Positions 1-7,497 of a stretch of DNA of 64,000 nucleotides are shown here, in pieces. The DNA is from Chloroflexota bacterium. GTDB taxonomy: Bacteria > Chloroflexota > Anaerolineae > Anaerolineales > Villigracilaceae. The stretch is from contig JABFGC010000001.1 in the NCBI GenBank assembly GCA_013112685.1, positions 868,001 through 932,000 of the forward strand. Reading direction: 5' to 3'. The position numbers were made by a program, and so were the translations under genes. Below the pieces are notes generated by a model. It saw only the letters and a list, made by a program, of their open reading frames with translations. It had not been told where the DNA came from and did no database searches. Every line of letters starts with the position of its first letter. Within the stretch, counting starts at the first letter, position 1.

Positions 1-117
1 CCCGGCGGGTACGGCGTCGAGGGCGCCTTCCTTCACTTCCTTCGAGAAGAAGAACATCTTGCCGTTGGAGTGCAGGTAGTAGGTGACGCCTTTGGAATTG
101 GTATGTGAGTAAGCCAT
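1..117 (-). CDS. small conserved protein, C-terminus cut by window edge
   Basis: The first 39 codons read MAYSHTNSKGVTYYL..., followed by an FFFSKEVKEGALDAVPAG stretch. The start at 117 is preceded by AAAAGGAG and by a good sigma70 promoter (149-177). It resembles short Chloroflexota proteins of about 50-60 residues built around a YFF(S/A)KE...GALDA(V/L)P motif, whose function I do not know. The protein is small, has no signal peptide and is probably cytoplasmic. The gene continues off the left edge. Confidence 0.75.
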   Translation of the reverse strand, partial: MAYSHTNSKGVTYYLHSNGKMFFFSKEVKEGALDAVPAG

Positions 118-148
118 TTTTTCTCCTTTTTGTCTAAGTGGTAATAAG

Positions 149-177
149 AGTGTAGAACAAAGTTTCTAGCCTGTCAA
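149..177 (-). promoter_or_regulatory. sigma70-type promoter for the small gene
   Basis: On the minus strand a perfect TTGACA (177-172) is followed by a 17-bp spacer and TACACT (154-149). Transcription would start near 142 and run into the gene at 117. It lies back to back with the panC promoter. Confidence 0.75.
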
Positions 178-203
178 GTAGGAAAAAGGAAGTCGTCTAT
201 ACA
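174..203 (+). promoter_or_regulatory. candidate panC promoter
   Basis: TATACA at 198-203 is a fair -10 box. The -35 (TCAAGT, 174-179, 18-bp spacer) is weak and overlaps the opposing TTGACA. The predicted start near 210 coincides with the foot of the folded leader RNA, which supports the assignment. Confidence 0.45.
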
Positions 204-209
204 AATTTT

Positions 210-303
210 GAAGTCAGGGAGCGTCGCCTGGCGCCGTGGCGACACCTGCTCCCGAAATACGCCAGCGAACTGGCTGACTCTAGAACAGACCCCGGAGACC
301 TAC
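210..303 (+). promoter_or_regulatory. structured panC leader RNA (three-way junction, riboswitch candidate)
   Basis: The 94-nt leader folds neatly. P1 pairs AGTCAG (212-217) with CTGACT (274-279). P2 pairs GGGAGC/GTCGCC (217-228) with GGCGAC/GCTCCC (238-253), leaving an ACCT bulge. P3 pairs GCCAG (261-265) with CTGGC (270-274) around a CGAA loop. The GGAG ribosome site (294-297) can pair with CTCC (249-252), which is otherwise locked in P2, suggesting translational control. A cis-regulatory pan RNA motif is known upstream of pantothenate genes in Chloroflexota; I cannot confirm that this is a member. Confidence 0.55.
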
Positions 304-1137
304 ATGAAAGTCGCTTCTTCCCTCTCTGACCTACGATCCACCCGCCTCTCTCTCGACGGGACGGTTGGTCTTGTCCCCACGATGGGTTATCTCCACGAGG
401 GACATTTATCGCTTGTCCGCCAGGCAAAAGCGGAATGTGACCACGTCATCGTCACCATCTTCGTCAACCCGGCACAGTTCGGACCGAACGAAGACCTCTC
501 CAAATATCCCCGTGACCTCGAACGCGACCTGAGCTTGCTTCGCCCGCTCGGCGTGGATGTGGTCTGGACGCCGTCGGCTGAGATCATGTATCCGCCCGGT
601 TACCAGACCTGGGTGGAGGTTGAGGCGCTCACCAAAGGACTGGAAGGCGCAATGCGTCCCGGTCACTTCCGCGGCGTGACCACCGTCGTATCGAAGTTAT
701 TCAACGCAACCCAGCCGCACAAAGCCTACTTCGGTCAAAAGGACGCACAGCAGGCGGCGGTCATCCGGCAAATGACCCGCGATTTGAACTTCCCAATCGA
801 GATTGTGGTCTGCCCCACCCAGCGCGAGGTGGACGGGCTGGCGATGTCCAGCCGCAACAAATATTTGAACGAAGCCGAGCGCAAGGCGGCGACGGTGTTG
901 TTTCGGGCGTTGAGCGCGGCAAAGGAACTCTACGAGGCGGGCGAACGTGACGCGGAAAAGTTGAGGGGAAGGATGAAAGAAGTGCTGGCGTCCGAGCCGC
1001 CGGCGCAAATGCAATACGTCTCCTGCGCGGACTACGACACCCTCGAAGAGTTGGACATGGTGAAAGGCAAGACCCTGCTCTCGATGGCGGTATTTGTGGG
1101 CAAGACACGGTTGATTGACAATTTTGTGCTGGGATAG
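304..1137 (+). CDS. panC: pantothenate synthetase
   Basis: Condenses pantoate and beta-alanine with ATP, through a pantoyl-adenylate, to give pantothenate for coenzyme A; cytoplasmic. The protein is 277 aa, the usual length. Visible signatures are VPTMGYLHEGHLSL (nucleotide-binding HxGH-type motif), FVNPAQFGPNEDLSKYPR, GHFRGVTTVVSKLFN, YFGQKDAQQ and AMSSRNKYLN. I chose ATG 304 over in-frame upstream starts because it aligns with the family N-terminus and GGAG lies 6 nt upstream; everything before it is folded leader. No panB or panD is adjacent. Confidence 0.95.
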   Translation: MKVASSLSDLRSTRLSLDGTVGLVPTMGYLHEGHLSLVRQAKAECDHVIVTIFVNPAQFGPNEDLSKYPRDLERDLSLLRPLGVDVVWTPSAEIMYPPGYQTWVEVEALTKGLEGAMRPGHFRGVTTVVSKLFNATQPHKAYFGQKDAQQAAVIRQMTRDLNFPIEIVVCPTQREVDGLAMSSRNKYLNEAERKAATVLFRALSAAKELYEAGERDAEKLRGRMKEVLASEPPAQMQYVSCADYDTLEELDMVKGKTLLSMAVFVGKTRLIDNFVLG

Positions 1138-1157
1138 GTAAGGGTATAATTCAACAA

Positions 1158-1499
1158 ATGAGAAAGATTCCCGTCGCCCTGCAAAAAGAAATGGTAAAAC
1201 GTCTTGTGGATGAATTCAATCCTGAGACGATCTATCTTTTCGGTTCATACGCGTGGGGACGACCCAAAGATGAGAGCGATGTGGATTTGCTGGTGATCGT
1301 CAAAACCAGCAGGCAGAAACCCATTCAGCGGGCGGCTCGTGCGCAACGGAGCCTTCGGGGAATCAAAGTGCCGGTGGACGTGCTGGTAAAAACGCACCGC
1401 GAATTCCAGCGATATGTTTCCGTAAAAGCCTCGCTGGAAGCGCAGATCATGCGGGAGGGCAAATTGCTGTATGGACGCAAAGCGCTCGCTGGTGCGTAA
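1158..1499 (+). CDS. MNT-type nucleotidyltransferase (antitoxin-like)
   Basis: 113 aa with the minimal nucleotidyltransferase signature: GSYAWGRPKDESDVD fits GS-x10-DxD, where the aspartates bind metal. Partners of HEPN toxins in this family silence them by adding AMP to a tyrosine, as known for MntA/HepT systems. TATAAT at 1145-1150 may serve as a -10. The last 29 nt overlap the HEPN gene, as expected of a coupled pair. A role as antitoxin is inferred from family and context. Confidence 0.8.
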   Translation: MRKIPVALQKEMVKRLVDEFNPETIYLFGSYAWGRPKDESDVDLLVIVKTSRQKPIQRAARAQRSLRGIKVPVDVLVKTHREFQRYVSVKASLEAQIMREGKLLYGRKALAGA

Positions 1500-1878
1500 T
1501 TGGATCATGAAGGCACGGCGCGACCTGCTTTCAGCAAAAAAACTTGCGCGCGGAAAAGAGCTGTATCTCGATACGGCAATTTACCACTGTCAGCAGCTGG
1601 CAGAAAAAGTAATAAAAGGCTGGCTGGTCTACAACGATATTCCTTTTAGCAAGACGCATGACTTACGTCTGCTTGTTGCGCTTGCCGCCGAGACAGAGAC
1701 AAGATTCAATGAATGGCTCGACGCTGCCGAGCAAATCACGCCTTACGCGACCGCATATCGGTATCCGGGGGAAGTTTTAGAACCGACCGAGGAAGAATAT
1801 CAAAAGGTTTTCAAAGCCGCAGTTGATTTTTATGGCTTTGTTTGCTCGTTGCTGCCTCCTGAGTTGACCGTACCATAA
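1471..1878 (+). CDS. HEPN-domain protein, partner of the MNT protein
   Basis: 135 aa, all-helical. The N-terminus shows the HEPN pattern W-x2-KA-x2-DL-x2-A (near residues 12-22), followed by YHCQQLAEKVIKGWL and KTHDLRLL. HEPN proteins next to MNT proteins are often RNases of toxin-antitoxin pairs. The catalytic R-x4-6-H motif is not evident, so this may be a non-catalytic or accessory HEPN of the PF05168 type. ATG 1471 overlaps the upstream gene; ATG 1507 is an alternative that would drop the conserved first helix. Confidence 0.75.
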   Translation: MDAKRSLVRNWIMKARRDLLSAKKLARGKELYLDTAIYHCQQLAEKVIKGWLVYNDIPFSKTHDLRLLVALAAETETRFNEWLDAAEQITPYATAYRYPGEVLEPTEEEYQKVFKAAVDFYGFVCSLLPPELTVP

Positions 1879-2058
1879 CCTGTTTTCCTTTGCGCTAAAG
1901 GGAGTATGAAATCGCGGCGGATTTCTTTCAATTTGAAAATTTCCGGCGGCATCATTCTGGTAATTGTAGAGTGATTCTCCTGCTTGGCTTACATGGATTG
2001 TACGACGTGATGCATCCGGCGCGCAGGATTCCGCCCGATCCTAATGTGAAAAGGGATT

Positions 2059-2962
2059 TTGTTTCAACACGTGAAACCTGTATTCCGTTATTGGTTAAAT
2101 CTTCTCATCGCCACCGTTTTGGCAGTGACTCTCGGCTTGCTTGCCGTATTGCTTTACATCAGCAATTTGCAGGCACGGGCCTTCCTCCACCCGGCGCGGA
2201 TTCCCTCCAGCGGGGATTTGCTCAAAGAGCGGAACGTCCCCTATCGGGAAATCGAACTGACCGCAAAAGACGGCGTTCTGCTTTCCGCGTGGTACACGCC
2301 GCCGCAAAATGGCACGGTCATTCTGGTCGCGCATGGGTACAACGCCAACCGCCCCGAACACATTCATGCGATGTTCGCGGAGAACGGCTACGGCGTTTTG
2401 ACATGGAATTTTCGCGCGCACGGCTCGAGCCGCGGGGACATCTCCACGCTCGGTTATTTCGAACGATTGGACGTGGAAGCCGCGCTGGAATTCGCACTGG
2501 CGCAGGAGGGCGTGGAGCATGTCGGCGCGTGGGGCGGCTCGATGGGCGCGGCGACGCTCATCCTTTCGGCGGCGGAACACTCTGAGATCGAAGCGGTGGT
2601 TGCCGACAGCGCCTTTCCGTCCCTTGAAGATGTGTTGCGATTGAACGTCCCTGTTTCGCTTCTCCAGCCTTTTTGTGATTTTTAGATGGGAAACCCACAG
2701 CGGCGTATCGGTGGACGACATCCGCCCGGTGGATGTGATCGGGCGAATCAGCCCGCGCCCGGTGTTCATCATTGACGGCTGGGAGGGCGCGGCGGCGGCG
2801 ATGAATTCCCCGTATCGTTTGTACGACGCGGCGAATGAACCAAAAGAAATTTGGGTGGAGGAGGGTGTGCCGCATTTGGGGATGTTCGCGCACGACCCGC
2901 GCGGATATGAAGAAAAGATTGTGGAATTTTTCAACGAATATTTATTGCCCCACTCACCCTAA
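2059..2962 (+). CDS. alpha/beta hydrolase, membrane-anchored (frameshifted)
   Basis: One N-terminal membrane segment (about residues 11-33) is followed by a serine hydrolase domain. It has AHGYN as oxyanion/strand motif, nucleophile elbow GGSMGA, acid near VFIIDG and a C-terminal catalytic His in GVPHLGMF. The frame breaks in the T5 run 2670-2674: removing one T joins LLQPF to the part starting WETHSGVSVDDIRPVDV and gives 300 aa. Start is a TTG (2059) after AAGGGA; an upstream in-frame ATG is followed directly by a stop. Likely a bacterial alpha/beta hydrolase of the BAAT/dienelactone-like kind; substrate unknown. It may be a pseudogene, but the error pattern elsewhere argues for an intact gene. 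Confidence 0.7.
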
Positions 2963-2974
2963 GATCCCAGAAAA

Positions 2975-3047
2975 AGACCCTAAAGGTTTCTTCTGCAATT
3001 TAAACCAAGAAGCAACTCCTGGCATACGGGAAAAACCTTTAGGGTCT
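2975..3047. terminator. 15-bp perfect inverted repeat, terminator-like
   Basis: AGACCCTAAAGGTTT (2975-2989) pairs perfectly with 3033-3047 across a 43-nt loop, between convergent genes. It shares the outer AGACC...GGTTT/AAACC...GGTCT arms with the palindromes at 4692, 36425 and 59703 but has CTAAAGG in place of TGACAGG, so it looks like a diverged member of the same family. Confidence 0.55.
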
Positions 3048-3081
3048 GGCTTTTAAAAACACTCTCAGAGGCGGGGAGAGG

Positions 3082-4323
3082 TCACGGACCCCAGCGCATG
3101 TCTTTCGCGTAAGGCAGGAGCGCGATCATCGAGCTTCCATCGGTGGGATACAACTGCGCCGCGCCGCCCAGGTAAGTCTGTTCGTTCTGGGCGTTGGCAA
3201 CGATGACGAAACTCGCATCGGGAGCCCAGAGCGCTTCGTTCATGAACTGGAAGGTCTCCGGGCGCAGGACAGTCCTGCCCGTCACGCCATCCGCCGCCGA
3301 GCGGACGAGTTGCAGCGGCGGGCGGTTGATCATGTCGCCGGTGTTGGGCACGCTGGCATGGAAGAAATACAACTGACCATCCGGCGCGATGAAGGGATTG
3401 TCGGCGACCTCGGCGGGGTTGGAGTCGAAATCGCCGAGAAGAAGCGTGGTCACAACCCCGGAGTTTGTATCCACCCGCCAGAGACCGGCGGCGAACATGC
3501 CGAAGGTGGGGCTGGCTGAATACAACACGGAAGCGTCGCTGCTGAGCGAGTAATCGCCGCAGCAGATGATCCCGCGCTGTTCATTGGTCAATCGCACGAG
3601 CGTCCCGCCGTTGATCTGGTAGATCCCGGTGGACGCACCCTCGTAATATCCAAGCGTGATGAGGAGTTTACTGCCATCGCTGGAGTACATTTCGGGCCAG
3701 TAAAGCTCCTCGGGGGCGGCAAACCCGCCCTCAAGTTGATCGATCTTGTCCTCCAGCACGCGGTTGGACTGCCCGCTGGCGACCGAGTAGAAATTCAGCC
3801 CCTTGTAGCCATAGGCAATAGTCTGCCCGTTGGGGGAGAAAACCGGACTGTTGATGTTCGTCAGGAAGGGATTGTTCACATCCTGAGCGCCGCCGTCGAG
3901 AATCATTTTGCGGTTACTGCCGTCGGCATTGGCGGTGAATAACTGGTTGTTTGCAACGAACACAATGCCGCCATCCATCAGCGAGACATCGAACTCCTCC
4001 ACGTTGGCGGGTTCGAAAGTCAACTGTGTGACGGTCTTGCCGTCTTTCTCCAGGCGGAAGACCTGTGAGATCTGCGCCGCGTCGTTGGCGAGATAATACA
4101 ACGAGCGCGGCAAAAGCCCGGATGGGGAATCCCCGTGCGCCGGCGCGGAAGGAAGCGTCCCTCCATTGCCGGGGGAAGCCGTCAGTGCGGCAAGCGTCGC
4201 GGCGACGACAGTCTCCACGTTGGCAGGTTCCTGCGGAGCGGACGCCCCCAGCGGATTCGCGCAAGCGAGCGCAAGCAGAATCAGAACGGGGATTGCAGCC
4301 AGAGAATTCATTCGTTTGTTCAT
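3082..4323 (-). CDS. lipoprotein with beta-propeller-like repeats
   Basis: 413 aa. The signal peptide ends in a lipobox (LLALAC, Cys about residue 20), so it should be lipid-anchored outside the cytoplasmic membrane. After a short Pro/Gly linker, TolB/WD40-like blades repeat the pattern SPDG/APDG followed by hydrophobic strands (PVFSPNGQTIAYGY, YSSDGSKLLITLGYYEG, WAPDASFVIVANA). ATG 4323 is preceded by GAGG; an upstream in-frame start would put 21 polar residues before the signal peptide. Ligand unknown. It is the last gene of the minus-strand antiporter block, perhaps unrelated in function. Confidence 0.75.
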   Translation of the reverse strand: MNKRMNSLAAIPVLILLALACANPLGASAPQEPANVETVVAATLAALTASPGNGGTLPSAPAHGDSPSGLLPRSLYYLANDAAQISQVFRLEKDGKTVTQLTFEPANVEEFDVSLMDGGIVFVANNQLFTANADGSNRKMILDGGAQDVNNPFLTNINSPVFSPNGQTIAYGYKGLNFYSVASGQSNRVLEDKIDQLEGGFAAPEELYWPEMYSSDGSKLLITLGYYEGASTGIYQINGGTLVRLTNEQRGIICCGDYSLSSDASVLYSASPTFGMFAAGLWRVDTNSGVVTTLLLGDFDSNPAEVADNPFIAPDGQLYFFHASVPNTGDMINRPPLQLVRSAADGVTGRTVLRPETFQFMNEALWAPDASFVIVANAQNEQTYLGGAAQLYPTDGSSMIALLPYAKDMRWGP

Positions 4324-4411
4324 GGATACCTCGTAATTTAAACAAAACAAAGACGTTGAATCAGCCGGGAGGTTCCATGCTGACACACGTCTTTGTGGAA
4401 TGGCAAAAGGG

Positions 4412-4672
4412 TTACACCTGCTCGTAGTGATGCACAGGCACGACGAACAGCGTGGCGCGTTTCTCGCCGCCTTTGGAAGGCAGTGCGCTGCGGACGGTTT
4501 CGATCACGGTGTCCACCTGGTCATCCTCCACGCCCAGCAGCAGGGTGACCACGCCGCTGCGCAAAAACCCGCCCGTCGAAGCCACGCGGGTCACGCGGTA
4601 ACTGGCGGCGGTAAATGCCTGGGTCAGCGCGTCGGCGTCCTGGTCTTTGACGATGACAATGATCATTTTCAT
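4412..4672 (-). CDS. PII-like protein, cyclic-di-AMP receptor family (DarA/YaaQ-like) 1
   Basis: 86 aa of ferredoxin-like PII fold. MKMIIVIVKDQDADAL and STGGFLRSGVVTLLLGVED match the DarA/YaaQ family, whose TGGFLR-G loop binds c-di-AMP. Such proteins are trimeric cytoplasmic sensors. The C-terminus ends in VVPVHHYEQV, echoed by the paralogue at 4732 (ALPVERFEQI). It lies downstream of a K+ or Na+/H+ antiporter, and c-di-AMP commonly controls K+ export, so a regulatory role on that transporter is a fair inference. Direct ligand binding is not shown. Confidence 0.8.
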   Translation of the reverse strand: MKMIIVIVKDQDADALTQAFTAASYRVTRVASTGGFLRSGVVTLLLGVEDDQVDTVIETVRSALPSKGGEKRATLFVVPVHHYEQV

Positions 4673-4691
4673 GGCAATCTCTCCTCGTCTT

Positions 4692-4727
4692 CAGACCTGA
4701 CAGGTTTTTGGAAACCTGTCAGGTCTG
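4692..4727. repeat. 16-bp perfect palindrome, GACCTGACAGGTTT family
   Basis: CAGACCTGACAGGTTT (4692-4707) pairs with 4712-4727 around a TTGG loop, between the two DarA-like genes. The same arm occurs at 36425-36458 and 59703-59734. It could act as a transcript-stabilising or terminating hairpin inside the operon. Confidence 0.8.
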
Positions 4728-4731
4728 GGTT

Positions 4732-5061
4732 TTATATCTGTTCGAAGCGTTCCACCGGTAATGCGAACACGGTCGCCCCGCCCACCGTGACGGGCACGGG
4801 CGCGGGCATGGGCATGGGCGAGCCTTCCAGCGGCAGGGTCATGTATTCGATGCGCTGGCGGCAGGCTTCGTGCAGGACATCGAGCGCCTCCGTTTGCTTT
4901 TCCGCGGGCAAGCCGATGAGCAGGGTGGCGTTGCGCCTGCCCAAAAAGCCTCCCGCGCTGGCAAGGTACGTCAGCGAAGCGCCGATGTTTTGCAGGGCTT
5001 TGGTGGCGGAATCCAGGTCCTGTTCCTGGATCACCGCCAGCAACAATAAATGAGTGGTCAT
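4732..5061 (-). CDS. PII-like protein, DarA/YaaQ-like 2
   Basis: 109 aa. LLLLAVIQEQDLDSATKAL and ASAGGFLGRRNATLLIGLP align with the paralogue at 4412, with A in place of T and R in place of G in the binding loop; this may change ligand or affinity. A Pro/Met-rich insert (PMPMPAPVPV) precedes the final strand. The start overlaps the stop of the upstream PII-like gene by 4 nt (5058-5061), so the two are translationally coupled. Confidence 0.75.
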   Translation of the reverse strand: MTTHLLLLAVIQEQDLDSATKALQNIGASLTYLASAGGFLGRRNATLLIGLPAEKQTEALDVLHEACRQRIEYMTLPLEGSPMPMPAPVPVTVGGATVFALPVERFEQI

Positions 5062-5417
5062 TTCGATCTTCCTTTCTCCAGACCGTAGGCGCGCAAGATG
5101 GGCGTGACGACCAGCAGACCGGTATCCGGCTTGCTCAGATCGCCGACCAGTTCCTGGGTGGCGGCAAGGATTCGGTCAATCATGCCTTCATCCTCGATCA
5201 CGGTAAAGATCGTACGGCTCAGGGTTTCCGAGGCTTCGTAAAAATCGTCGAGCGAGGGAATCAGCGGAACGTCGTCGCGTATCCCTCGTTTCTGGCGGAG
5301 CCGGCCCATCCCCGAACTGAACAGGACGGTGGCACCGCCCACCCCTATTTTATTCCATGCTTCCAATAATTCTTCGAGCAGATCGGGATTGTGCAGAACG
5401 AACATGACGAGATACAT
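5058..5417 (-). CDS. PII-like regulatory protein
   Basis: 119 aa, third member of the set. MYLVMFVLHNPDLLEELLEAW, a central GVGGATVLFSSGMGR and C-terminal TGLLVVTPILRAYG fit a PII/nucleotide-sensor fold of the type found beside transporters. It starts 3 nt after the antiporter stop. It probably binds the antiporter or senses an adenine nucleotide, but the ligand is unknown. Confidence 0.65.
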   Translation of the reverse strand: MYLVMFVLHNPDLLEELLEAWNKIGVGGATVLFSSGMGRLRQKRGIRDDVPLIPSLDDFYEASETLSRTIFTVIEDEGMIDRILAATQELVGDLSKPDTGLLVVTPILRAYGLEKGRSK

Positions 5418-5420
5418 AGA

Positions 5421-6675
5421 CTACGACTCCTCCAGTTTCTGCGCTTCAGACTCCGCCGATACCTGCCCGGCGTTGAGCGAGGGATGCTCCGCCTTTGCCT
5501 TTTCCCGCGCAAACAGGGAACGCAGGATGGGCGGCGTGACCAGCGTCGTGAACAGAATCATGACCACGACGGCGGAAAATTCGTTGCCGGTCATCAGCCC
5601 GCTTTGAATGCCCACGCTGGCTACGATCAAACCGACCTCGCCGCGCGAGATCATCCCCGCGCCGAGTTGAGCGGCTTCGACGCCCGTGAGTCCGCCCAGC
5701 CGCGCGCCCCAGCCCGAGCCGATCCACTTCCCGGCGACCGCGCCGAGGGTGATGAGCGCGCTGAACAGCAGGGATTCCATTTGAAAACTCCGCAGGTCAA
5801 TGGACAAGCCGATGTTCACAAAGAAGATCGGCACGAACAAGGCATACGCCAGCGTGTGGACTCCCACTTCGATGCGTTCCTTTTCCGGCGTGCGGGCAAG
5901 CATCAGTCCCGCGATGAACGACCCGGTGATCGCCGCCATGCCGCCGAACAATTCCGCGGCGATCCCGTACAACAGCATGATGACGATGGAAATCGTCAGC
6001 GTGCCCTGGCTGATGGGCAGGCGGGTGGTCCTGTGCAGGATCCACGGCAGAACCTTCAAGCCGACGAACATGGATACGAGCAGGAACAGGAACATGCGCA
6101 GGATGGTCAGCAGGACGCTTGCGGTCCCGCCCGTCCCGCCCTGGACTGCGAGGAAGATCGAAAGCAGGAGGATGATCAGCACGTCGTCGAAGACCGCCGC
6201 GCCGAGCAGGCTCAACCCCATGCGGCCGCGCCGCCTTGAGTTCCATCAACGTCTGGGCGGAGATGCTCACGCTGGTGGCGCCCAGCGTCAGCCCGAGGAA
6301 GAGCGAAGCGCTGTGGTCCATCCCAAAGGACAGACCCGTTCCCCATCCCAAAAGCACCGGCAGGAGGACGCCCATCAAACCCGCCAGCGCCGCCACGCGC
6401 ACGTTCTGACGCATCTCGCTGAAGTGCAGTTCCAGCCCCGCTATGAACATAAGCAGGAGCACGCCCAGTTCGGCAAACTCGCCGATGGTATCCGCCAGTT
6501 CGTGCTCGATGAACGGCAGGTTGAGCAGGTCGAGCAGCGACGGACCCAGCAGGATGCCGGTCAGCAGTTCCCCGAGGACGGCGGGCTGTCCCAGGCGCAT
6601 GCTCAGGTAGCCAGCCAGCTTGGAAGCGAGCAGGATGATCGAAATCAGAAACGCAAGTTGAAGAAAAGTATTCAT
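5421..6675 (-). CDS. CPA2 cation/proton antiporter (KefB/NapA type, frameshifted)
   Basis: About 417 aa, 12-13 predicted membrane helices and no TrkA/RCK tail. Family motifs are LGQPAVLGELLTGILLGPS, FAELGVLLLMFIAGLE and GATSVSISAQTLMEL, then AAVFDDVLIILLLS with the acidic DD of the ion site. It exchanges K+ or Na+ for H+. The frame shifts at 6222-6226 (GCGGCCGC; one extra base), after which the sequence continues as MGLSLLGAAVFDD. Start ATG 6675; an earlier in-frame start would add a basic leader. The lack of a cytosolic RCK domain fits control by the three PII-like proteins encoded directly downstream. Confidence 0.85.
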
Positions 6676-6724
6676 GAGCGCTTGAAATTTTATACCACGT
6701 TTTGCCCGCGATTTTCTACGCACA

Positions 6725-6920
6725 CACCTACCGGGAGCATTCAGATTCTGTAGAAACGCCGTTCAGAACATTTTTCGTTTTTTTACCGCCAAGGACGCCA
6801 AGCCGCCATGTTTTTTCTCTATTTCTTGGCGTTCTTGGCGACTTGGCGGTTCATTTTAGAAATTTGTGCAGGATGAATTTTGGGAAAGTATCTACAACAT
6901 TTGAACGCTCCCCACCTACC
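6725..6920. mobile_element. MITE copy 1 (180 bp, 8-bp target duplication)
   Basis: The element 6733-6912 begins GGGAGCATTC and ends GAACGCTCCC, with imperfect terminal inverted repeats of about 25 bp. It is flanked by an exact 8-bp duplication CACCTACC (6725-6732 and 6913-6920). Inside is a second inverted repeat (ACCGCCAAG... / ...CTTGGCGGT). It has no coding capacity. A near-identical copy lies at 58245-58423. The stop codon of the phosphatase gene falls within the right target duplication. Confidence 0.92.
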
Positions 6921-7497
6921 CGGGCAATTCCCCCTGCAGCCACTTCACTTGAACAGGCGTCGCGTTTTCGGGGATATGTTCGTACACCTTTTCCAGCGGA
7001 ATTCCTTGCGCATGGCAGATGATGATTGCCAGCGAAAGCCCGTGTGCGACGATAAGCACCGAATCGCGCGGATGCCGTTGCGCAATTTCATTCGCCGCCA
7101 CCAGCACACGCTCCGCCACATCGCGGGGCGACTCTCCGTTCGGCGCGCGGGCGTGAAATGGATTTCTCTTCCGTTCCTCGAGTTCTCGCGGATAGCGCGC
7201 CTCGATTTCTCCGGCGAACATGCCTTCCCAATCGCCCAGGTTGATCTCGCGCAGACGCGGCTCCGGGGTGACGGTCAAGCCCAGGGTCTCGGCAAGCAGT
7301 TCCGCCGTCTGGAAGGAGCGCGGAAGGTCGCTCGCGTAGATGGCGGCAAAGCGCATGTCCTTCAATTTCTCCCGCAGGGCAAGCGCCTGTCTGCGTCCCG
7401 TTTCGTTCAAACCCGGCGCATGAGGCGACTGTCCCTGCCACCTGCCGCTTACGTTCCAATCCGTCTGCCCATGACGGACGAGCCAGAATTCGGTCAT
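6916..7497 (-). CDS. histidine phosphatase, candidate glucosyl-3-phosphoglycerate phosphatase
   Basis: 193 aa. LVRHGQTDWN carries the phospho-acceptor His, AIYASDLPRSFQTAELLA the second Arg, LREINLGDWEG the proton-donor Glu and IVAHGLSLAII the second His of the phosphoglycerate-mutase superfamily. Mycobacterial GpgP belongs to this superfamily and dephosphorylates the GpgS product. The gene sits directly behind gpgS, so a GpgP role is a good inference, although an alpha-ribazole or general phosphatase cannot be excluded by sequence. Its start overlaps the end of gpgS, and its stop lies in the MITE target duplication. Confidence 0.8.
   Translation of the reverse strand: MTEFWLVRHGQTDWNVSGRWQGQSPHAPGLNETGRRQALALREKLKDMRFAAIYASDLPRSFQTAELLAETLGLTVTPEPRLREINLGDWEGMFAGEIEARYPRELEERKRNPFHARAPNGESPRDVAERVLVAANEIAQRHPRDSVLIVAHGLSLAIIICHAQGIPLEKVYEHIPENATPVQVKWLQGELPG

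Noticed and set aside
1879..2058. Regulatory element or small gene between the HEPN gene and the hydrolase
   Set aside because: No convincing promoter, hairpin or coding signal was visible.
1971..2585. A 204-codon frame overlapping the alpha/beta hydrolase
   Set aside because: Arg/His-rich shadow of the hydrolase gene, which has clear catalytic motifs in another frame.
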